Below are positions 32,487 to 44,620 of a stretch of DNA of 64,000 nucleotides, one piece after another. The stretch lies in assembly GCF_000380505.1 (NCBI RefSeq), contig NZ_AQYH01000008.1:62001-126000 (forward strand). Direction: 5' to 3'. This DNA comes from Kaistia granuli DSM 23481. GTDB taxonomy: Bacteria; Pseudomonadota; Alphaproteobacteria; Rhizobiales; Kaistiaceae. A program made the translations under genes and the position numbers. The notes under the pieces are model-generated. The model was given only the letters and a program-made list of their open reading frames with translations, searched no databases and was not told the origin of the DNA. Every line of letters begins with the position of its first letter. Positions within the stretch are counted from its first letter, which is position 1.

Positions 32487-32697
32487 GAGGACTTTTCTGA
32501 CGTGCGAAGACCGCAGCAATGAAGACGGGCAGTCCCTACCGGATTCCCCTCGTCGGCGCCAGACATCATCGCGCGACGACACATCGGGAGGCCGGCTGCC
32601 GGCAGGTCGCCACGGGACACGGCGCGGCAGTCTGCCCGCTTGCCGGCAGGCACAATCCACGCGATAGAAACCGCCCGAATGACTTGATGCACAGAAG

Positions 32698-33669
32698 ATG
32701 TCACTTTCCAGCAGTCTGAGACGAGTCCGCTTCTACACGAAGGGCGTCATCCGCGACCTCATCCCGTCCGCCATCTACGGGTCCCGGCGTGACCGGCTTT
32801 ATTCCGCGATCGACCCGGTCGATCATGCCGAGGCGGTACGCAATAGGCTCAGCTACTACAACAAGATGGAAAGCATACACGGCCTTATCGGCGCGTCGGA
32901 GATCCGGCACATCGCAAGAAAACCAAGCTTCTGCTATTACGACTTCAAGGAATTTGCCAATTACTTTGAAGAAAGCATGAGGATTTCCTACGACTTCGGC
33001 GACGTGACCTACGTTCCCTCAGAGCCCTCCATCGTCAAGAGCCGGCCAATCTCCGAGACGAATGCCAATTCCGTCCTGATGAAGCTCGACAAGCTGCGCC
33101 ACTTCACCTGGCCGACGGATCGTATCCCCTTCCATGAAAAGCGGAGGAGCGCGGTCTGGCGTGGTATTCTCGGCAGAAATCCGGTCCGACGCGTGCTGGT
33201 CGAGAAATTCTGGCGCCATCCGGCCCATGACATCGGCCACACCTGCGACATGGGAGGCGCAATTGCGCCAAAGGCCTATCTCGGCATCGGGGCGCAGCTA
33301 CAGCACCGCTACATCCTGTCGATCGAGGGCAATGACGTTGCCACCAACCTGAAATGGATCATGGCGTCGCAATCGCTCTGCATCATGCCGCGGCCGCGCT
33401 ACGAGACCTGGTTCATGGAAGGACAGCTCGTTCCTGGCGTCCATTATGCCGAGGTCCGGTCCGACTTTGCCGATCTCGAAGAGACGATCGCGCACTACGA
33501 ACGGAACGAGGACGAGGCCCGCGCGATCATCGAGAACGCCAACCGTCATGTGGCACAATTCGACGATCCCCGTACCGAAGGCCTGCTTTCGCTGCTCGTC
33601 CTGCAGAAATACTTCGAGCGAACCGGCCAGCGACCGCCGGAGCCGTTTTCCAAAGCCCTGTTTGACTGA
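32698..33669 (+). CDS. Family 90 (CAP10-like) glycosyltransferase
   Basis: This is a 323-residue cytoplasmic or membrane-associated sugar transferase of the lipopolysaccharide A protein (LpsA) type. The C-terminal half has the diagnostic region YILSIEGNDVATNLKWIMAS followed by CIMPRPRYETWFMEG and PGVHYAEVRSDFADLEE. The N-terminal half is less conserved. It probably adds a sugar to LPS core or another surface glycan. It is a single gene with a weak ribosome site, and its base composition looks somewhat less GC-rich than its neighbours, hinting at transfer. Confidence 0.82.
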   Translation: MSLSSSLRRVRFYTKGVIRDLIPSAIYGSRRDRLYSAIDPVDHAEAVRNRLSYYNKMESIHGLIGASEIRHIARKPSFCYYDFKEFANYFEESMRISYDFGDVTYVPSEPSIVKSRPISETNANSVLMKLDKLRHFTWPTDRIPFHEKRRSAVWRGILGRNPVRRVLVEKFWRHPAHDIGHTCDMGGAIAPKAYLGIGAQLQHRYILSIEGNDVATNLKWIMASQSLCIMPRPRYETWFMEGQLVPGVHYAEVRSDFADLEETIAHYERNEDEARAIIENANRHVAQFDDPRTEGLLSLLVLQKYFERTGQRPPEPFSKALFD

Positions 33670-33691
33670 GCGGGGCTGCGAGATCCGATAG

Positions 33692-33730
33692 CGCGCATTT
33701 CGCTACCTCCGACAGGCGGCGAAATGCGCG
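33692..33730. terminator. Hairpin between convergent GT90 and metH genes
   Basis: There are 12-bp perfect arms, CGCGCATTTCGC (33692-33703) and GCGAAATGCGCG (33719-33730), around a 15-base loop between convergent stops. No clear T-run is present on either side, so its efficiency is uncertain, but its position fits a two-way terminator. Confidence 0.5.
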
Positions 33731-33737
33731 AAGATAC

Positions 33738-36409
<2,672 letters not shown>

Positions 36410-36413
<4 letters not shown>

Positions 36414-37471
36414 GAGGCGATTTCAAACGGTTCGAGGCCGGAAAGGCGCATTTTCGGAGCGATTGCAGGCAGGACGCGCGGCGCGACTCCCTTGACCGCC
36501 TCGGCGATGGCATGGATGTGGTCCGGCGTCGTGCCGCAGCAACCGCCGACGACGTTGACGAGGCCGGAACGGGCAAACTCGCCGACCAGCACGGCCATCG
36601 CTTCCGGGCTCTCGTCATACTCGCCGAACTCGTTCGGCAGGCCGGCATTCGGATAGGCACAGACCAGCGTATCGGCGACGCGGGCGATCTCGTCGATATG
36701 GGCGCGCATCTCGCGCGCGCCGAGTGCGCAATTGAGCCCGATCGAGAACGGTCGCGCATGGCGCAGCGAATACCAGAACGCCGTCGGCGTCTGGCCGGAA
36801 AGCGTGCGGCCGGAGAGATCGGTGATGGTGCCGGAGATCATCACCGGCAGCGTCACGCCCTTCTCGTCGAACACGTCCTCGACGGCGGCGACCGCCGCCT
36901 TGGCATTCAGCGTGTCGAAGATCGTCTCGATCAGGATGAGGTCGGCGCCGCCGTCGATCAGCCCGCGCGTCGCCTCGGCATAGGCGGTGCGGAGATCGTC
37001 GAAGGTGACGGCTCGAAAGCCCGGATTGTTGACGTCCGGCGAGATCGACGCGGTGCGGTTGGTCGGCCCGATGGCACCAGCGACGAAGCGCGGGCGTCCG
37101 GTCGCGGCGGCCACCGTATCGGCGGCACGCTTGGCAATTCGCGCGCCCTCGAGATTGAGCTCATAGGCCAGCTCTTCCATGCCGTAGTCGGCCTGGGCGA
37201 TCGTCGTCGACGAGAAGGTATTGGTCTCGACGATGTCGGCGCCGGCCTCGAAATACTGGCGATGAATCTTCTCGATGGCGTCCGGCTGCGTCAGGATCAA
37301 CAGGTCGTTGTTGCCCTTGAGATCGCGGTGCCAGTCCTTGAAGCGCTCGCCGCGGAAATCCGCCTCCGACAGCTTCAACTGCTGGATCATGGTGCCCATG
37401 GCGCCGTCGAGCACGAGGATGCGCTGCGCCGCGGCGCGCTTCAGGTCGGCAGTGGAAGCTGGAATGCTCAT
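36410..37471 (-). CDS. metH: Methionine synthase, N-terminal homocysteine S-methyltransferase polypeptide
   Basis: The 353 residues equal the first domain of cobalamin-dependent MetH, which binds homocysteine through zinc. Motifs are [30 protein letters not shown], the first zinc Cys in [11 protein letters not shown] and the Cys pair in [12 protein letters not shown] near residue 310. Start ATG 37471 follows AGAGAAG. The chain ends [11 protein letters not shown], exactly where E. coli MetH crosses to the folate domain. The downstream gene begins within its stop. Split MetH is known in some alphaproteobacteria. Confidence 0.94.
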
Positions 37472-37511
37472 GATCTTCTCTTTCGCCAGTTGGTTCCGGG
37501 AAGCAACGCCC

Positions 37512-38453
37512 TCACGCAACATTCTCCCCCACCGAGCGGGCTTCGGTCTCCGCCTTCGCCGGCCGCATGCCGAGTAGGTGGCAGATGGCGTAGACGAGGT
37601 CGGCGCGGTTCATCGTGTAGAAATGGAACTCGTTGACGCCACGGTCTACCAGATCGAGCACCTGCTCGGCGCAAACCGCCGCCGCCACCAGCTGCCTTGT
37701 CGAGGCGTCGTCGTCTAGCCCCTCGAAGCGGGCGGCGAACCAGGGCGGAATGCTGGCGCCGGCCTTCTCGGCGAACTTCGCCGTCTGGGTGAAGTTGATC
37801 ACCGGCACGATGCCCGGAACAATCGGGATGGCGATGCCGGCCGCGGCGACCCGGTCGAGGAAGGCCGAGTAGAGATCATTGTCGAAGAAGAACTGGGTGA
37901 TGGCGCGGGTGGCGCCCGCATCGACCTTGCGCTTCAGATTGTCGATCTCGGTCTGCCAGTCGCGGCTTTCCGGATGCCGCTCGGCATAGGCCGAGACGGA
38001 GACCTCGATCTCCGGATGGCGGCTGCGGATCGCGGTGACGAGATCGGATGCCTGCGCATAGCCCTCCGGGTGCGGCCGGTAGACGGCGCCGATGCCCTCG
38101 ACCGGATCGCCACGCAGTCCGACGATATGGCGCACGCCCGTTTCGGCATAGCCGTCGACGACCGCGTCGATCTCGGCCTTGCTGGCGCCGACGCAGGTGA
38201 GGTGCGCCGCCGGCTTCAGCGCCGTCTCGGCCAGGATGCGCGACACGGTGGCATGCGTCCGCTCGCGCGTCGAGCCGCCGGCGCCATAGGTGACCGAGAC
38301 GAAGTCCGGCGCCAACGGCGCCAGGCGCTCGATCGATGTCCAGAGCGTCTGCTCCATGGCTTCCGTCTTGGGCGGGAAGAACTCGAAGGAAACCTTGAGG
38401 CCGGAGGCGCCAACGCCGTTGCGGCTCGCCCGATCGATCGTCTCACGCATCAC
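37512..38453 (-). CDS. metF: MetF, 5,10-methylenetetrahydrofolate reductase
   Basis: MetF is an FAD enzyme making 5-methyltetrahydrofolate for MetH. The 313 residues show [15 protein letters not shown] at the start, [38 protein letters not shown] and the acceptor-site [14 protein letters not shown], all expected for MetF. It lies between the regulator (four-base overlap) and the metH pair (40-base gap), giving an operon that makes and uses methyl-folate for methionine regeneration. Confidence 0.96.
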   Translation of the reverse strand: MMRETIDRASRNGVGASGLKVSFEFFPPKTEAMEQTLWTSIERLAPLAPDFVSVTYGAGGSTRERTHATVSRILAETALKPAAHLTCVGASKAEIDAVVDGYAETGVRHIVGLRGDPVEGIGAVYRPHPEGYAQASDLVTAIRSRHPEIEVSVSAYAERHPESRDWQTEIDNLKRKVDAGATRAITQFFFDNDLYSAFLDRVAAAGIAIPIVPGIVPVINFTQTAKFAEKAGASIPPWFAARFEGLDDDASTRQLVAAAVCAEQVLDLVDRGVNEFHFYTMNRADLVYAICHLLGMRPAKAETEARSVGENVA

Positions 38454-39454
38454 GCCGTCTCCAACCCCTTCGTGACTCCGGCGACATTGAAGCGCGGATC
38501 GCGCGCCAGCCAGAGCGTTACTGTCAATTGTTCTTCCGCCGATTTCGCCGCGAGATCGGTCGCTTCCTCGAGCACCAGGCCAGCCTGTTCGATCCAGGTC
38601 CGCATCGCCTCATGCGAGAAGCCCAGACGGCGATGCGCATGGCGCTCGCGCAGGAATTCGAGTCCGTGCGGTGCGAAGTCGACGACGAGCAGGCGGCCGT
38701 CCGGGCGCAACACCCGCGCGGCCTCGGCCAGCGCCACCGCCGGGTCATCGAGATAGTGCAGCACCTGATGGATTGCCACGAGATCGAAGCTGTCGCGCGG
38801 CATCGGCAGCTTCATGATGTCGCCATGCCGGACCTGGGCATGCGCGACCCCGGCCTTGTCGAGATTGGCGCGCGCCACCGACAGCATCGCCGTCGAGGCA
38901 TCGATGCCGACAGCCCGCTGATAGAGCGGCGCGAACAGTTCCAGCATCCGGCCGGTGCCGGTGCCGATATCGAGGAAAGAGCCGATCGGCCGCGTGCCGA
39001 TGAGCTTGAGCATGGCGGCTTCGACGGCCGTATCCGGCACATGCAGCGAGCGGATCGTGTCCCAGTCGGCGGCATTTTCTGTGAAATAGCGCGCCGCCGT
39101 CTGGGCATGCTCGCGCTTGACGCCGGCAAGCCATTCGCGATCGCGCGCCAGCGCCGTATCGTCCGGATCGGCCAGGGCGACGAGGTCCTGCACCAGGCGC
39201 CGCTCGGCGGACGAATCGGCGATGCGGTAATAGACCCAGGCGCCTTCCGGGAATCGCTCGATCAGCCCGGCCTCGGTCAGGAGCTTCAGATGGCGGGAGA
39301 TGCGCGGCTGCGACTGGCCGAGGATCGCGGTCAGATCCTTGACGGAGAGCTCGCCGGCAGACAGCAGCGCCAGGATGCGATAGCGCGTCGCCTCACCGGC
39401 CGCCTTGAGCGCCGTGATGATCGCATCCGTCGAAAGAGCCGCGTGGCCCACCAT
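38450..39454 (-). CDS. SahR-like regulator: ArsR HTH fused to SAM methyltransferase-type domain
   Basis: Of 334 residues, about 1-95 are an ArsR winged helix (ILALLSAGELSVKDLTAILG, QPRISRHLKLLTEAGLIER). Residues about 140-300 are a class I methyltransferase fold (FLDIGTGTGRMLELF, VAIHQVLHYLDDPAVAL). This architecture matches SahR, the S-adenosylhomocysteine-responsive repressor of methionine-cycle genes in proteobacteria. Context agrees: it heads metF-metH and has a 24-bp palindrome upstream of itself. Whether the C-terminal fold still methylates anything is unknown; sensing SAH or SAM is the likelier role. Confidence 0.85.
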   Translation of the reverse strand: MVGHAALSTDAIITALKAAGEATRYRILALLSAGELSVKDLTAILGQSQPRISRHLKLLTEAGLIERFPEGAWVYYRIADSSAERRLVQDLVALADPDDTALARDREWLAGVKREHAQTAARYFTENAADWDTIRSLHVPDTAVEAAMLKLIGTRPIGSFLDIGTGTGRMLELFAPLYQRAVGIDASTAMLSVARANLDKAGVAHAQVRHGDIMKLPMPRDSFDLVAIHQVLHYLDDPAVALAEAARVLRPDGRLLVVDFAPHGLEFLRERHAHRRLGFSHEAMRTWIEQAGLVLEEATDLAAKSAEEQLTVTLWLARDPRFNVAGVTKGLETA

Positions 39455-39510
39455 GATCTCAACTCCACCCCGGCGATCGCGACAACATTCGCCGCCATCC
39501 GGACCGGAAT

Positions 39511-39534
39511 AGATATAAAGATATCTTTATATCT
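39511..39534. promoter_or_regulatory. 24-bp perfect palindrome, likely operator of the SahR-like regulator
   Basis: Each half reads AGATATAAAGAT. It lies 57-80 bases before the regulator start. On the minus strand TTTACA overlaps its edge, with TATATC 16 bases on, so the site would cover the promoter. AT-rich perfect palindromes of this type fit ArsR-family operators. The link to SahR is inferred from position. Confidence 0.7.
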
Positions 39535-39547
39535 GTAAAGAGAATTG

Positions 39548-40264
39548 TCAGCCAATCTCGACGGCCGGCGCATGCCGATCGGCGATGGCGACCTTCGTGC
39601 GGCCGCCGGAAAAGCGGCCGATCAGGTCGACGAGATCAGCGACCGCATCCTCCAGCTTCCCCTCGCCGTTCGACTGCAGGGTGACGATGGCGCGACGCGT
39701 CTGCGGCGTCACCAGCGAGCGACCGTCCTGACGCCAGTTCCAGCGCCGGCACAGCACTTTCGAGGCGTCGGCATAGACGACTTCGCCATCCTTCGGCGGA
39801 TCCTCGACGGGTGCACAGCCATCATTCTCGCCGGAGGCCATGTCGAGAAAGCTGTCGCCGGGGCGGGCATAGCGGAACGCCAGGTCGCCCTCGATCCGGT
39901 CGAGATCGTCGGCGCCGAGCGGCAGCACATGGGTCAGCGACACCGCGTTATAGGCGTCGACAAAGCTGTTGATGACGGGCAGCGGCCGCTCGGCGAGCAC
40001 GTTCTTGACGAGACGCTCGACGGAGGAGCGATAGCTCGTCTTCTTGATGCCGAAGGCGCGATAGGCACGGCGCCAGGCGGCGACACCCGGAATGTCGGCA
40101 AGGTCGGTCCGGCCCCAGGCACGGCGCGACTCGGCCTCGCGCGCGGCGATCAGTTCGGCCAGCTCGGACTGCCGCACTGGCCGGGTCGACAGATCCTCGG
40201 CGAGGACGACAGAGACGCGGAATTCGGGGAAGGCAGGGACGAGTTCGGAGATGTCGAGGCGCAT
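39548..40264 (-). CDS. Orphan B3/B4 domain protein (PheRS beta-like)
   Basis: The 238 residues resemble the B3/B4 domain of phenylalanyl-tRNA synthetase beta, the editing module, standing alone. Motifs seen are RRAYRAFGIKKTSYRSSVE and PVINSFVDAYNAVSLTHVLP. LEDAVADLVDLIGRFSGG lies near the end. Free-standing forms are thought to handle tRNA or amino-acid-like ligands, but most are uncharacterised. ATG 40264 has AAGGA seven bases upstream. It lies between katA and the methionine operon on the same strand; its stop is 14 bases from the palindrome. The function is not known. Confidence 0.75.
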   Translation of the reverse strand: MRLDISELVPAFPEFRVSVVLAEDLSTRPVRQSELAELIAAREAESRRAWGRTDLADIPGVAAWRRAYRAFGIKKTSYRSSVERLVKNVLAERPLPVINSFVDAYNAVSLTHVLPLGADDLDRIEGDLAFRYARPGDSFLDMASGENDGCAPVEDPPKDGEVVYADASKVLCRRWNWRQDGRSLVTPQTRRAIVTLQSNGEGKLEDAVADLVDLIGRFSGGRTKVAIADRHAPAVEIG

Positions 40265-40355
40265 GAACCATTCCTTCGGATCTTCGCTCCTGTTTGCCCG
40301 AGAGGCACAGGGTTGCAAAGATCCGGCCCTTCCAAAGCTGGCGATCAGAACGCAA

Positions 40356-40382
40356 AAAGGCGGCGCTTGCGGCGCCGCCTTT
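40356..40382 (-). terminator. Terminator after katA
   Basis: Arms AAAGGCGGCG (40356-40365) and CGCCGCCTTT (40373-40382) flank a seven-base loop. On the minus strand the stem runs into TTTTTGCG. It lies 20 bases past the katA stop. Confidence 0.85.
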
Positions 40383-40401
40383 CGTCATGGCTTTGGAAGC
40401 C

Positions 40402-41862
40402 TCACTCCGCAGCGGCGGCGAGACCTTCGGTCGGCAGGCCGAGTTTGGTGGCAACGCCGATGCCGTATTCCGGATCGGCGCGATAGAAATGCACCAGCTG
40501 GCGGTTGACGATCTCGACCGGCACGCCCTGCATGGCAGCGGCGAGATTGCTGAACAGACGATCCTTCTGCTCCGCGTTGAACAGGCGGAACAGATCGCCG
40601 GGCTGCTTATAGTCGTCATTGCCGATGCGATGATTGTAGCGATCCGCATCGCCCCTGATCTTCAGCGGCGGCTCCTTGACGGCCGGATCCTGCTTCGGGC
40701 CGTTGAAGGAGTTCGGCTCGTAATAGGCGTCGTTGTTGGTCGCCGGCGGGAAGAAGCGCATGGCTCCGTCCTTGTGGTAGTTGTGCACCGGAACCTTCGG
40801 AGCATTGACCGGCAGCGCCTCGTAATGCGTGCCGAGCCGGTAACGGTGGGCGTCCGCATAGGAGAAGATGCGCGCTTGTAGCATCTTGTCGGGCGAGAAG
40901 CCGATACCCGGGACGATGTTCGACGGCGAGAAGGCGACCTGCTCGATCTCGGCGAAGTAGTTTTCCGGATTGCGGTTCAGCTCGAGCGTGCCGATGTCGA
41001 TCGGCGGATATTCCGCATGCGGCCAGACCTTGGTCAGGTCGAACGGGTTGTACGACGTCTTGTCCGCATCCGCCTCGGGCATGACCTGGACCTGCACCTT
41101 CCAGCGCGGGAACTCGTTGCGCTCGATCGAGCCGAACAGGTCTTCCTGTGTGGACTCACGAGTCTTGCCGACGACTTCGGACGCCTCGGCATTGGTCCAG
41201 TGCTCATGACCCTGCAGGGTCTTAAAGTGGAACTTGACCCAGAAGCGCTCGTTCTCAGCGTTGATGAACGAGTAGGTGTGCGAGCCGTAGCCGTTCATCT
41301 TGCGAACCGAGGTCGGGAGGCCGCGATCCGAGAACAGGATCGTCACCTGGTGCAGGCTCTCGGGCGAGAGCGACCAGAAATCCCACATCGCAGTCGGCGA
41401 GCGCAGATTGGTCTTCGGGTGGCGCTTCTGCGTGTGGATGAAATCCGGGAACTTCAGCGGATCGCGGACGAAGAACACTGGCGTGTTGTTGCCGACGAGG
41501 TCCCAGTTGCCGTCTTCAGTGTAGAACTTGAGCGCGAAGCCGCGCACGTCGCGCTCGGCGTCCGCCGCGCCGAGCTCGCCGGCGACCGTCGAGAAGCGGG
41601 CGATCATCGGGGTCTTGGCGCCCGGCTGGAGCGCCTTGGCCTTGGTGTATTTCGAGATATCGCCGGTGACGGTCAGCGTGCCGTAGGCGCCCCAGCCCTT
41701 GGCGTGGACGACGCGCTCGGGAATGCGCTCGCGATTCTGGTGCGCGAGCTTTTCAATCAGCTGCCAATCCTGCAGCAGCACGGGGCCGCGCTCGCCGGCC
41801 GTCTCGGAATTCTGGTTGTCTGCGATCGGCGCGCCGGCCGTCGTCGTGAGCTTGTCTGTCAT
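40402..41862 (-). CDS. katA: KatA-type monofunctional heme catalase
   Basis: This catalase disproportionates hydrogen peroxide. The 486 residues fit small-subunit (clade 3) catalases. They contain the distal His segment [18 protein letters not shown] near residue 53, the distal Asn region [18 protein letters not shown], and the proximal heme-ligand segment [15 protein letters not shown] near 345 with its Tyr. It is transcribed away from oxyR across 155 bases that contain palindromes, so peroxide induction through OxyR is likely. No signal peptide is present, so it is cytoplasmic. Confidence 0.97.
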   Translation of the reverse strand: MTDKLTTTAGAPIADNQNSETAGERGPVLLQDWQLIEKLAHQNRERIPERVVHAKGWGAYGTLTVTGDISKYTKAKALQPGAKTPMIARFSTVAGELGAADAERDVRGFALKFYTEDGNWDLVGNNTPVFFVRDPLKFPDFIHTQKRHPKTNLRSPTAMWDFWSLSPESLHQVTILFSDRGLPTSVRKMNGYGSHTYSFINAENERFWVKFHFKTLQGHEHWTNAEASEVVGKTRESTQEDLFGSIERNEFPRWKVQVQVMPEADADKTSYNPFDLTKVWPHAEYPPIDIGTLELNRNPENYFAEIEQVAFSPSNIVPGIGFSPDKMLQARIFSYADAHRYRLGTHYEALPVNAPKVPVHNYHKDGAMRFFPPATNNDAYYEPNSFNGPKQDPAVKEPPLKIRGDADRYNHRIGNDDYKQPGDLFRLFNAEQKDRLFSNLAAAMQGVPVEIVNRQLVHFYRADPEYGIGVATKLGLPTEGLAAAAE

Positions 41863-41941
41863 GGCGCCCTCCAGGTTCGTTTTGGCGACGTCCGAGCCGC
41901 CTTCGACATGGCGCTAAGATGCCACGCGTTTAGATCAGTTC

Positions 41942-41982
41942 CAATCATATTGATTGCCACCAACGATAAGAATAACTTATCG
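41942..41982. promoter_or_regulatory. Two palindromes in the katA-oxyR divergent promoter
   Basis: CAATCA-TAT-TGATTG (41942-41956) and CGATAAG-AATAA-CTTATCG (41964-41982) lie side by side, 36 bases before oxyR. The second resembles OxyR-type ATAG-rich dyads of rhizobia. Centres are 24 bases apart. They probably serve both katA activation and oxyR autoregulation. Confidence 0.55.
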
Positions 41983-42017
41983 ACCATGATTCAGATCAAT
42001 TCCAGGCTGAAAAACTC

Positions 42018-42962
42018 GTGATCACTCTGCGCCAATTGCGTTATTTCGAGGCGGTGACACGCCATCTGCATTTCGGACGGGCCGCGGATGAATGCTCCGT
42101 CACGCAGCCCGCCTTGTCGCAGCAGATCCAGGATCTCGAAGCGACGCTTGGCGTGGCGCTGATCGAGCGTGGCTCTCGGCGGATCGCCGTCACGCCCAAA
42201 GGCGAGGAGATCGCCCGGCGGGCCGTGCGGATTCTCGGCGAGATCCGCGACCTGACGGACTATGCCCTGCATGGCGGCGCGGCGTTGACCGGACCGCTTC
42301 GGCTCGGCGTCATTCCCTCGATCGCGCCCTACCTGCTGCCGAAGGCGCTGCCGCTAGTGCAGAGCACCTATCCCAAGCTGGAACTACACCTGCGCGAAAC
42401 CCAGACGAATGCGCTCGTCGACGAACTGGCACAGGGGAAGCTCGACGTCGTGCTGATGGCCTTGCCGGCGCGCGACGCGGGTTTCGAGAGCCTTCCCCTC
42501 TTCGTCGACCGCTTCCTGCTGGCGACAAAGGCGGATGAAAATGCCGACGCCAAAATCTTCGCCAGCCCCGACAAGATCCCGCCGGACCGCCTGCTGCTGC
42601 TGGAGGAAGGTCATTGCCTGCGCGATCAGGCGCTTACCTATTGCCGGATTCCGCGCTCCGAGAAAATGAGCGGCTTCGGCGCGGCGAGCCTTTCGACCAT
42701 CATGCAGATGGTGGCGAACGGCTATGGCGTGACCCTGCTGCCGGAGATGTGCGTCGCGATCGAGGCGCGCGACGAACGCATCGCCCTCTCGCGCTTCAGC
42801 GCGCCCGAACCGGAGCGCGAGATCGGGCTCGTCTGGCGGCGGTCTTCTCCCCGTCGCGCCGATTTCGAGGCGCTCGGTCGCCTGCTGATGACGGCGGCGG
42901 GGACGGACGAGGCCCCGAAGTTGCGCGTGCCGGCGCGCAGGCCGGAACCGGCGGCGACCTGA
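42018..42962 (+). CDS. oxyR: OxyR, peroxide-sensing LysR-type activator
   Basis: The 314 residues have an N-terminal LysR winged helix (LRQLRYFEAVTRHLHFGRAA and PALSQQIQDLEATLG) and a type 2 periplasmic-binding-like sensor domain. The redox cysteines are at 200 and 209 in EEGHCLRDQALTYC, matching the disulfide pair of OxyR. It is divergent from katA, the classical arrangement. The C-terminal tail after about residue 295 is Pro/Arg-rich and not conserved. Confidence 0.95.
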   Translation: MITLRQLRYFEAVTRHLHFGRAADECSVTQPALSQQIQDLEATLGVALIERGSRRIAVTPKGEEIARRAVRILGEIRDLTDYALHGGAALTGPLRLGVIPSIAPYLLPKALPLVQSTYPKLELHLRETQTNALVDELAQGKLDVVLMALPARDAGFESLPLFVDRFLLATKADENADAKIFASPDKIPPDRLLLLEEGHCLRDQALTYCRIPRSEKMSGFGAASLSTIMQMVANGYGVTLLPEMCVAIEARDERIALSRFSAPEPEREIGLVWRRSSPRRADFEALGRLLMTAAGTDEAPKLRVPARRPEPAAT

Positions 42963-43056
42963 CCACTGACGGAGCGCGCCGAAGCCAGGCCACTAGCCAC
43001 CTGGCGCGACTTCTCATACCGTTGCGAAGTTCTCGCAAACTGCTCTGGAGATCCCG

Positions 43057-43356
43057 ATGCGACGCAATCTCCTTGCCGCGGCTACCCTGCTTGGCGCCAT
43101 CGCCCTCGCCGGGCAGGCCCGCGCCAACATTCCCCTCGTCAATGCGACTTGCCCCACCAACATCGACGTGCACGCCGACGAAGGCGGCCCGATCTACATC
43201 AACGGTAAGGAAGCGAAGCTGAGGAAGTTCAACGACAATTACTACGAGGCCAAGGGCGGCGGTGTGACAATCTCGCTCTCGATCAATCCCGATGGCTCGC
43301 CGGCCGTCTCCTATACCGGCAAGCACGGCGCGAACGGCATCTGCACGATCAAGTAG
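43057..43356 (+). CDS. Small secreted protein of unknown function
   Basis: The 99 residues begin with a clear signal peptide (RRNLLAAATLLGAIALA, cut near ARA-N) and leave a mature domain of about 75 residues. Two cysteines (NATCPTNI near the start and GICTIK at the end) could form a disulfide in the periplasm. The segment GGPIYINGKEAKL looks like beta hairpins. GGAG lies six bases before the ATG. A TTGCGA-N5-TCGCAA dyad (43022-43038) just upstream could be an operator. It lies downstream of oxyR, 94 bases away; I do not recognise the family. Confidence 0.75.
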   Translation: MRRNLLAAATLLGAIALAGQARANIPLVNATCPTNIDVHADEGGPIYINGKEAKLRKFNDNYYEAKGGGVTISLSINPDGSPAVSYTGKHGANGICTIK

Positions 43357-43397
43357 CAGTGTTGCTGAACCGGCGGTCGAGGGCAGCGCCCTCGCCG

Positions 43398-44177
43398 CTA
43401 AGCCTTGACGGCGATCAGGAACAGGCGCGGGAAGCGCAGCAGCACGCGTCCGTCGGCGAGCGGCGGATAGAGCGCGGCCACCCGTTCGGAATAAGCCTCG
43501 AGAAACGCCTCGCGCAGATCCGGCTCGACCACTTCGAGATAGCGTCGAAGGCCGGTGCCCTTCACCCATTCGACGATCGCGGCGGCATCGGCGAGCGGAT
43601 GGTTGTAGATTGTGTGCCAGACCTCGAGCTTCGCCGATTTGGGGCCCAGTTCGTCGAAATAGGTCATGGGCGAAGGCAGCAGCTGCCGCCTCGTGCCGCG
43701 ATTGGCGAACGCGCTGGCCCAGGGACCGGCATGCGCCACCTCCTCCATCAGCATGTGCGTCGGCTCGCCGAGATTATCCGGCATCTGCACGGCGAGCACG
43801 CCGCCCGGCCGCAGACTGTCCATCAGACGGGTCAGGACCGTGAGGTGATCGGGAATCCACTGGAACAAGGCATTGGCGAACAGGAGATCGACCGGCTCGG
43901 GCGGCGCCCAGTCGGCGACGTCCACTTCCAGAAAGCGGAGCTCGGGCAAGCGCTGGCGGGCAGCAGCCAGCATGTCCGGCGCGGCGTCGACGCCGACGAT
44001 CTCCGCATCCGGATAGCGCTCGGCCAGGAGTTCGGTGGAATTTCCGGGACCGCAGCCGAGGTCGACGATCGATCGGGCACTGGCCAACGGCACCTGCGCC
44101 AGCAGATCCCGCGCCGGCCGCGTGCGCTCATCCTCGAATTTCACATATTGGCTCGCCGACCATGCCAGCTGATCCAT
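43398..44177 (-). CDS. tam: Trans-aconitate 2-methyltransferase
   Basis: This SAM-dependent enzyme methylates trans-aconitate, an inhibitor of aconitase. ATG 44177, behind AGGGG, gives 259 residues starting [18 protein letters not shown], the characteristic Tam N-terminus. The SAM loop is [31 protein letters not shown] and [17 protein letters not shown] are further family motifs. It stands alone, converging with the small secreted protein gene. A CRP-type site lies 166 bases upstream. Confidence 0.9.
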   Translation of the reverse strand: MDQLAWSASQYVKFEDERTRPARDLLAQVPLASARSIVDLGCGPGNSTELLAERYPDAEIVGVDAAPDMLAAARQRLPELRFLEVDVADWAPPEPVDLLFANALFQWIPDHLTVLTRLMDSLRPGGVLAVQMPDNLGEPTHMLMEEVAHAGPWASAFANRGTRRQLLPSPMTYFDELGPKSAKLEVWHTIYNHPLADAAAIVEWVKGTGLRRYLEVVEPDLREAFLEAYSERVAALYPPLADGRVLLRFPRLFLIAVKA

Positions 44178-44342
44178 ACTGCCCCTCATGCTTCATGCCG
44201 TCGTCCGCGCATCGTCGCCGGTCAGGACCTGGGATTGGTCGACGGCCTGCATAGACCCGGCCGCCGACAATTCAATGACGATGTCACCTGGGGCTCAGAA
44301 TCCCCCTTAGCCGAATGCGCGATGGCCTCATGCGGTTCCCGG

Positions 44343-44358
44343 TGTGATCGACATCACA
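44343..44358. promoter_or_regulatory. CRP/FNR-type palindrome
   Basis: TGTGATCGACATCACA is perfectly symmetric and fits TGTGA-N6-TCACA. It lies 166 bases before tam and 449 before the kinase-fold gene. No convincing -10 was found at the class II distance on either side, so the regulated transcript is unclear. Confidence 0.5.
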
Positions 44359-44539
44359 GACACTTGCCCCCCGGCGTGGCATCGTCAACTCAAGTCAGCA
44401 GGCCACGCCAGACGGCGATCCAGAGAAGAGCCTGGCCAAGCCTCCATCGAGACCCTCCGCGCCTTCGGAGGCCGCGTATTCACCGCACCGCGCGCCGGAG
44501 CGGAACACGAGACCCTCTTCCCCTCGGGGTTGAGGAAGG

Positions 44540-44620
44540 GCGAACGGCCCTGCCCCTGCCCCCCAAGACCCAGGCAGGGCCGTTCGCTGAAATTTCCGCC
44601 CGGTTCGCAACCGACCGGGC
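44540..44620. repeat. Pair of stable hairpins in non-coding DNA
   Basis: The first has arms GCGAACGGCCCTGCC (44540-44554) and GGCAGGGCCGTTCGC (44573-44587) with an 18-base loop. The second has arms GCCCGGT (44598-44604) and ACCGGGC (44614-44620). Neither is followed by a T-run. They could belong to a structured RNA, an attenuator, or a palindromic repeat. Confidence 0.55.

Noticed and set aside
42985-43006. Terminator after oxyR
   Set aside because: The six-bp stem GCCAGG/CCTGGC is weak and lacks a clear T-run.
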